From Hamadaea flava (GTDB lineage Bacteria; Actinomycetota; Actinomycetes; Mycobacteriales; Micromonosporaceae): a stretch of 64,000 nt of DNA. A program made the translations under genes and the position numbers. Positions within the stretch are counted from its first letter, which is position 1. Each line of letters begins with the position of its first letter. The stretch is from the NCBI RefSeq assembly GCF_024172085.1, contig NZ_JAMZDZ010000001.1:8246001-8310000 (forward strand), read 5' to 3'. Below the pieces are notes generated by a model, which saw only the letters and a list, made by a program, of their open reading frames with translations, was not told the DNA's origin and did not search any database. Below are positions 60,750 to 64,000 of the stretch, piece by piece.

Positions 60750-60757
60750 CCGTTGTC

Positions 60758-61342
60758 GTGGAGGAGGCCTTCGGAAGATTCGTCAACGTCGTCGACGTCG
60801 AGGCGACCTGCTGGGCCGACCGGCCGCCGGCCGGGGAGTCGAGCGAGATCATCGAGATCGGCGTCTGCGTCGTCGATACCACGGAGTGGCGGCGTACGGA
60901 GCGCTTTCGCATTCTCGTGCGTCCCCGCCGATCCCGGGTCAGCTCGTTCTGCACCGAGCTGACCGGGCTCACCCAGTCCGAGGTGGACGGCGGCCTCGAC
61001 TTCTCGGCGGCGTGCGCCCAGCTCGCCGGCGACCTGCGGGGCCGCTTCCGCACCTGGGCCAGCTGGGGCGAATACGACCGCCGTCAGTTCGAGCGTCAAT
61101 GCGGTCCGGGCGGGGCCGCGTACCCGTTCGGCAGTCGCCACATCAACATCAAGCAACACTTCGCCGACGCCTTCGGGCTACGGCGCGGGATCGGCATGAG
61201 CCAGGCGCTCGCCCAGGCCGGCCTGCCGCTGGAGGGCCGCCATCACCGGGGCGACGACGACGCCTGGAACATCGGCGCGCTGGTGCTGGAGCTGGCCCGC
61301 CTCGGCCACCCGATCACCACCCCACCGGTGCCCACGTCTTGA
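60758..61342 (+). CDS. DEDDh 3'-5' exonuclease family protein
   Basis: This 194-residue protein has the Exo I motif VVDVEATCW, a ThrGlyLeuThr-type segment (ELTGLTQSEVD) as in DnaQ-like nucleases, and the Exo III histidine-aspartate pair in HHRGDDDAWNIG. It resembles the KapD/3'hExo-like inhibitors. The GTG at 60758 is preferred because it follows a plausible promoter; the ATG at 60692 overlaps the upstream stop and would add 22 residues. Its stop codon is the first base triplet of a perfect 52-bp palindrome. Confidence 0.88.
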   Translation: MEEAFGRFVNVVDVEATCWADRPPAGESSEIIEIGVCVVDTTEWRRTERFRILVRPRRSRVSSFCTELTGLTQSEVDGGLDFSAACAQLAGDLRGRFRTWASWGEYDRRQFERQCGPGGAAYPFGSRHINIKQHFADAFGLRRGIGMSQALAQAGLPLEGRHHRGDDDAWNIGALVLELARLGHPITTPPVPTS

Positions 61343-61391
61343 TCATGGTCAATTCTGTGTTGCCATGGCAACACAGAATTGACCATGATCA
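61340..61391. repeat. Perfect 52-bp palindrome between convergent genes
   Basis: The 26-base half starts TGATCATGGTCAATTC and ends at CCA|TGG with no unpaired loop. It begins at the exonuclease stop codon and ends 9 bp before the ADP-ribosylglycohydrolase stop. It can terminate both genes and can form a cruciform. Confidence 0.85.
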
Positions 61392-61399
61392 TGAAAGCG

Positions 61400-62317
61400 T
61401 CAGACGGTCTCGTTCAGCCAGGTCGGCAGTGGTTCCCGCGCCGTCAGCCAGGCCGCCGGGACGCCGTCCACGCCGGTGTACGAGGCGACGACGCCGCCGA
61501 CGATCGCGGCTGTGGTGTCGATGTCGCCGCCGACGCGTACGCAGGTGCGGATCGCCTCGGGGTAGTCGTCGAGGTGCTTGGCCGCCGCCCACATCGTGAA
61601 CGGCACCGTGTCCTGCGCGGTGACAAGGCTGCCATTGCCGAGCTCGTAGGCGACCTCGTCGGGCGGCAGGTGCAGGGCGCGCCTTGCTCGCGCGATTCCT
61701 TTGCGTACGGTGCTTTCCGGGGTTCGCGCCAGCACCGCGTCCAGGAACGGGCCCGGCTTTGGGCGTACCCCTGAGATTCGACCTGCGGCCGCGAGACTCG
61801 CCGCCACCGCGACCGCGACGGCCCCGGCCACCCCCTCGGCGTGCGCGTGGGTGACTTGCGCGGACAACGCGGCCTGGGCGGCGGCGCGCTCCGGCTCACC
61901 CACGTGGTACGCACCGAGCGGCGCGACGCGCATCGCGGCCCCGTTACCGCACGAGCCTTCGCCGTTGAAGGCCGCAGCGGCGGCGTCCCGCCACGGTACG
62001 CCCTGCCGGATACCGTGCAGGATCACGAAGGCGCCGACGCCGTAGCCGCGATTCGGTTCGCAGCGTTCGGCGAAGACCTCGGCCAGCAGGTCCTGGTCGA
62101 TCGACTGCTTCTCGAGCAGTAGCCAGTAGACCGAGCAGGCCATCTCGGTGTCGTCGGTCCACTCCCAGACCGGCGGCGGAACAATTCCGCTCAGTAGATC
62201 GTCGACCCGGCGGCCGACCATGAAGTATTGCGCTCCCAGCGCGTCACCGACCGACAGGCCGGCCAGACTGTCCGCGGCGTAACCCAGCCGCGTGCTCTCC
62301 TGTAGGACAACTCTCAT
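61400..62317 (-). CDS. ADP-ribosylglycohydrolase family protein
   Basis: This 305-residue protein has the family metal-binding motifs TDDTEMA, GNGAAMRVAPLG and GGDIDTTAAIVGG, which hold the paired magnesium ions. The first glycine/Asp region (LAGLSVGDALGAQ) is also present. These enzymes remove ADP-ribose from proteins or other targets. The ATG at 62317 is chosen because the in-frame ATG upstream adds a basic tail with no ribosome site. No ADP-ribosyltransferase gene is visible nearby. Confidence 0.9.
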   Translation of the reverse strand: MRVVLQESTRLGYAADSLAGLSVGDALGAQYFMVGRRVDDLLSGIVPPPVWEWTDDTEMACSVYWLLLEKQSIDQDLLAEVFAERCEPNRGYGVGAFVILHGIRQGVPWRDAAAAAFNGEGSCGNGAAMRVAPLGAYHVGEPERAAAQAALSAQVTHAHAEGVAGAVAVAVAASLAAAGRISGVRPKPGPFLDAVLARTPESTVRKGIARARRALHLPPDEVAYELGNGSLVTAQDTVPFTMWAAAKHLDDYPEAIRTCVRVGGDIDTTAAIVGGVVASYTGVDGVPAAWLTAREPLPTWLNETV

Positions 62318-62415
62318 GCTGCGGACAATCTTGGCCCGGCGAGCGCGGCCGGGCAAAGCTGAGCCGATTCCGGAATACCCTCACACCGGACAAACGCCGC
62401 GAATACCCTTGGGCA

Positions 62416-64000
62416 ATGACGACGGGTGAGATGATCTTCGCGTACGCCGACCGCCGGGACTTCGACGACGCCGACAGGGGCCTGATCGCCGCCCTCGATC
62501 CGGCGATCGTGCGGAACGACCGTGGCGAGGTCGTGTGGGACAACGACGCGTACACGTCGTTTCTGACCGGGGACGCGGCCGAGACCGTCCATCCGAGCCT
62601 GTGGCGGCAGTCGACGTTGGTCGCCAAGCAGGGCCTGTTCGAGGTCACCGAGGGCATTTACCAGGTACGCGGCCTGGACCTGTCGAACATCTCGTTCGTC
62701 GAGGGCGAGACCGGCGTCATCGTGATCGACCCGCTGATCTCCGTGGAGACGGCCGCGGCGGCGCTGGCGTTGTACCGGGCCAACCGGGGCGAGCGGCCGG
62801 TCACCGGAGTCATCTACACGCACAGTCACGTCGACCACTTCGGCGGCGTCAAGGGCGTCGTGACCGAGGAGGACGTGGCGTCCGGGCGGGTGCCGATCAT
62901 CGCGCCGGAGGGCTTCCTCGAGCATGCGATCTCCGAGAATGTGTACGCGGGCACGGCGATGGCTCGCCGGGCGGGCTACATGTACGGGGCGGCGCTCCCG
63001 CGTGGCCCGCAGGGTCAGGTCGGCGCAGGACTGGGTCAGACGACCTCGACCGGGCTGGTCACCCTGATCAAGCCGACGGTCGACATCACCGAGACCGGCC
63101 AGGCGTTGACCGTCGACGGGGTGCGGATGGTGTTCCAGCTGGCTCCGGGCACCGAGGCGCCGGCGGAGATGCACTTCCTGTTCCCGGACCGGCGGGCGTT
63201 GTGCATGGCGGAGAACGCGACGCACACGCTGCACAACCTGCTCACCTTGCGCGGCGCGGTGGTACGCGATCCGCACGCCTGGGCCCGGTATCTCACCGAG
63301 GCGATCGAGTTGTTCGCCGGGCAGGTCGACGTGGTGTTCGCCTCGCACCACTGGCCGACCTGGGGCGCGGACAACGTCGTGGAGTTCCTCAGTCTTCAGC
63401 GCGACCTGTACGCGTACCTGCACGACCAGACCGTCCGGATGATCAACAAGGGGTTGACCGGGATCGAGATCGCCGAGCTGATGCAGGCGCAGATGCCCCC
63501 GGAGCTGCAGAAGGCGTGGCACACCCACGGTTACTACGGGTCGGTCAGCCACAACGTCAAGGCGATCTATCAGCGCTACATGGGCTGGTACGACGGCAAC
63601 CCGGCCCGGCTGTGGCAGCATCCGCCGCAGGAGGCCGCCAGCCGGTACGTCGACTTCATGGGCGGCGCGGACGTGGTCGTCGAGAAGGCCAGCGCCTCGG
63701 CCGACAGCGGCGACCTGCGCTGGGCGGCGCAGGTGCTCGATCACGTCGTGTTCGCCGAGCCGGACCACAAGCCCGCGCGTACGCTGCTGGCAGACGTCCT
63801 GGAGCGGCTCGGCTTCGGCGTCGAGAACGGCACCTGGCGCAACGTCTACCTGTCCGGCGCCTATGAGCTGCGGCAGGGCAACTTCGGTACGCCGACCGAG
63901 ACCAACGCCCCCGATGTGCTGGCCGAACTGCCGCCGGAGATGTTCTTCGACGCCCTCGCGGTACAGGTCGACGGCCCGAAGGCGTGGGATCTCGACTTGG
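62416..64000 (+). CDS. Linear primary-alkylsulfatase-like metallo-beta-lactamase protein, 5' part
   Basis: The gene runs off the right edge; 528 residues are visible. The metallo-beta-lactamase motif THSHVDHFGG (His136, His138, Asp140, His141) is followed by AENATHTLHNLL and ASHHWPTWG. These match the BDS1/SdsA1 alkylsulfatase group. The C-terminal helical dimerisation region (around LWQHPPQEAASRYVDFMGGA) is also seen. The substrate in this organism is unknown. The ATG has only a weak upstream ribosome site. Confidence 0.88.
   Translation, partial: MTTGEMIFAYADRRDFDDADRGLIAALDPAIVRNDRGEVVWDNDAYTSFLTGDAAETVHPSLWRQSTLVAKQGLFEVTEGIYQVRGLDLSNISFVEGETGVIVIDPLISVETAAAALALYRANRGERPVTGVIYTHSHVDHFGGVKGVVTEEDVASGRVPIIAPEGFLEHAISENVYAGTAMARRAGYMYGAALPRGPQGQVGAGLGQTTSTGLVTLIKPTVDITETGQALTVDGVRMVFQLAPGTEAPAEMHFLFPDRRALCMAENATHTLHNLLTLRGAVVRDPHAWARYLTEAIELFAGQVDVVFASHHWPTWGADNVVEFLSLQRDLYAYLHDQTVRMINKGLTGIEIAELMQAQMPPELQKAWHTHGYYGSVSHNVKAIYQRYMGWYDGNPARLWQHPPQEAASRYVDFMGGADVVVEKASASADSGDLRWAAQVLDHVVFAEPDHKPARTLLADVLERLGFGVENGTWRNVYLSGAYELRQGNFGTPTETNAPDVLAELPPEMFFDALAVQVDGPKAWDLDL

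Noticed and set aside
1-64000. tRNA, rRNA, prophage or transposon
   Set aside because: I saw no tRNA cloverleaf pattern, rRNA sequence, integrase, transposase or phage structural gene while reading both strands.

Overview
This is a 64 kb, high-G+C stretch of an actinobacterial chromosome. Support comes from GTG starts, probable leaderless starts, TAT and lipoprotein signals, many LacI and TetR regulators, a SigE-type sigma factor and a DinB/mycothiol-type (TIGR03086-like) protein. The gene content fits a soil or plant-litter degrader such as a member of the Micromonosporaceae; that family assignment is inference. I see no rRNA, tRNA, phage, transposase or CRISPR.

Region by region. (1) 1-10127: one minus-strand operon for beta-linked L-arabinofuranosides. 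It encodes an intracellular GH127 enzyme, an ABC importer (binding lipoprotein and two permeases), a secreted GH127-like enzyme with a LamG domain, and the 5' part of a secreted (alpha/alpha)6-barrel hydrolase. A divergent LacI regulator follows. (2) 10129-14756: a multi-repeat membrane protein, then two secreted CBM2 enzymes, a GH62 arabinofuranosidase and a GH30 xylanase. (3) 14806-27391: a 1738-residue secreted subtilase, a TrmB/LuxR-like regulator, small secreted or membrane proteins, a large ATP-binding LuxR regulator, DNA polymerase IV, a broken SEC-C gene and a small membrane protein. (4) 27607-37832: a secreted ricin-GH43 arabinofuranosidase, a YtfQRT-YjfF-type furanose importer, its LacI regulator, and a divergent TAT-exported PHP-domain protein with a coupled small gene. 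(5) 37858-48827: general accessory genes, mostly regulator plus divergent target pairs (TetR, CGNR, PadR), a sigma factor with a proline/serine-rich membrane partner, an Imm51-like protein and an atypical SDR. (6) 48957-55591: a second hemicellulose operon with a GH3 enzyme, an ABC importer and a divergent LacI regulator. (7) 55679-64000: DUF2255, TetR/NmrA-like pair, WYL regulator with a divergent oxidoreductase, an AlkZ-like winged-helix protein, a DEDDh exonuclease, an ADP-ribosylglycohydrolase and the 5' part of an alkylsulfatase-like metallohydrolase.

The carbohydrate genes form a coherent pentose programme. Secreted GH62, GH30, GH43 and GH127-like enzymes release arabinose and xylo- or arabino-oligosaccharides. 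Three importers take them up, and cytoplasmic GH127 and GH3 enzymes finish hydrolysis. Each importer has its own LacI regulator. Visible operators suggest that the LacI protein at 34379-35398 controls its own gene, the furanose importer and the distant GH62/GH30 pair.

The most unusual non-coding signals are a dispersed family of intergenic palindromes whose arms start with GATCA, including a perfect 52-bp palindrome, and a tandem array of four hairpins with a conserved stem and variable 3-nt loop at 29258-29399. No clearly new defence or biosynthetic system is visible.
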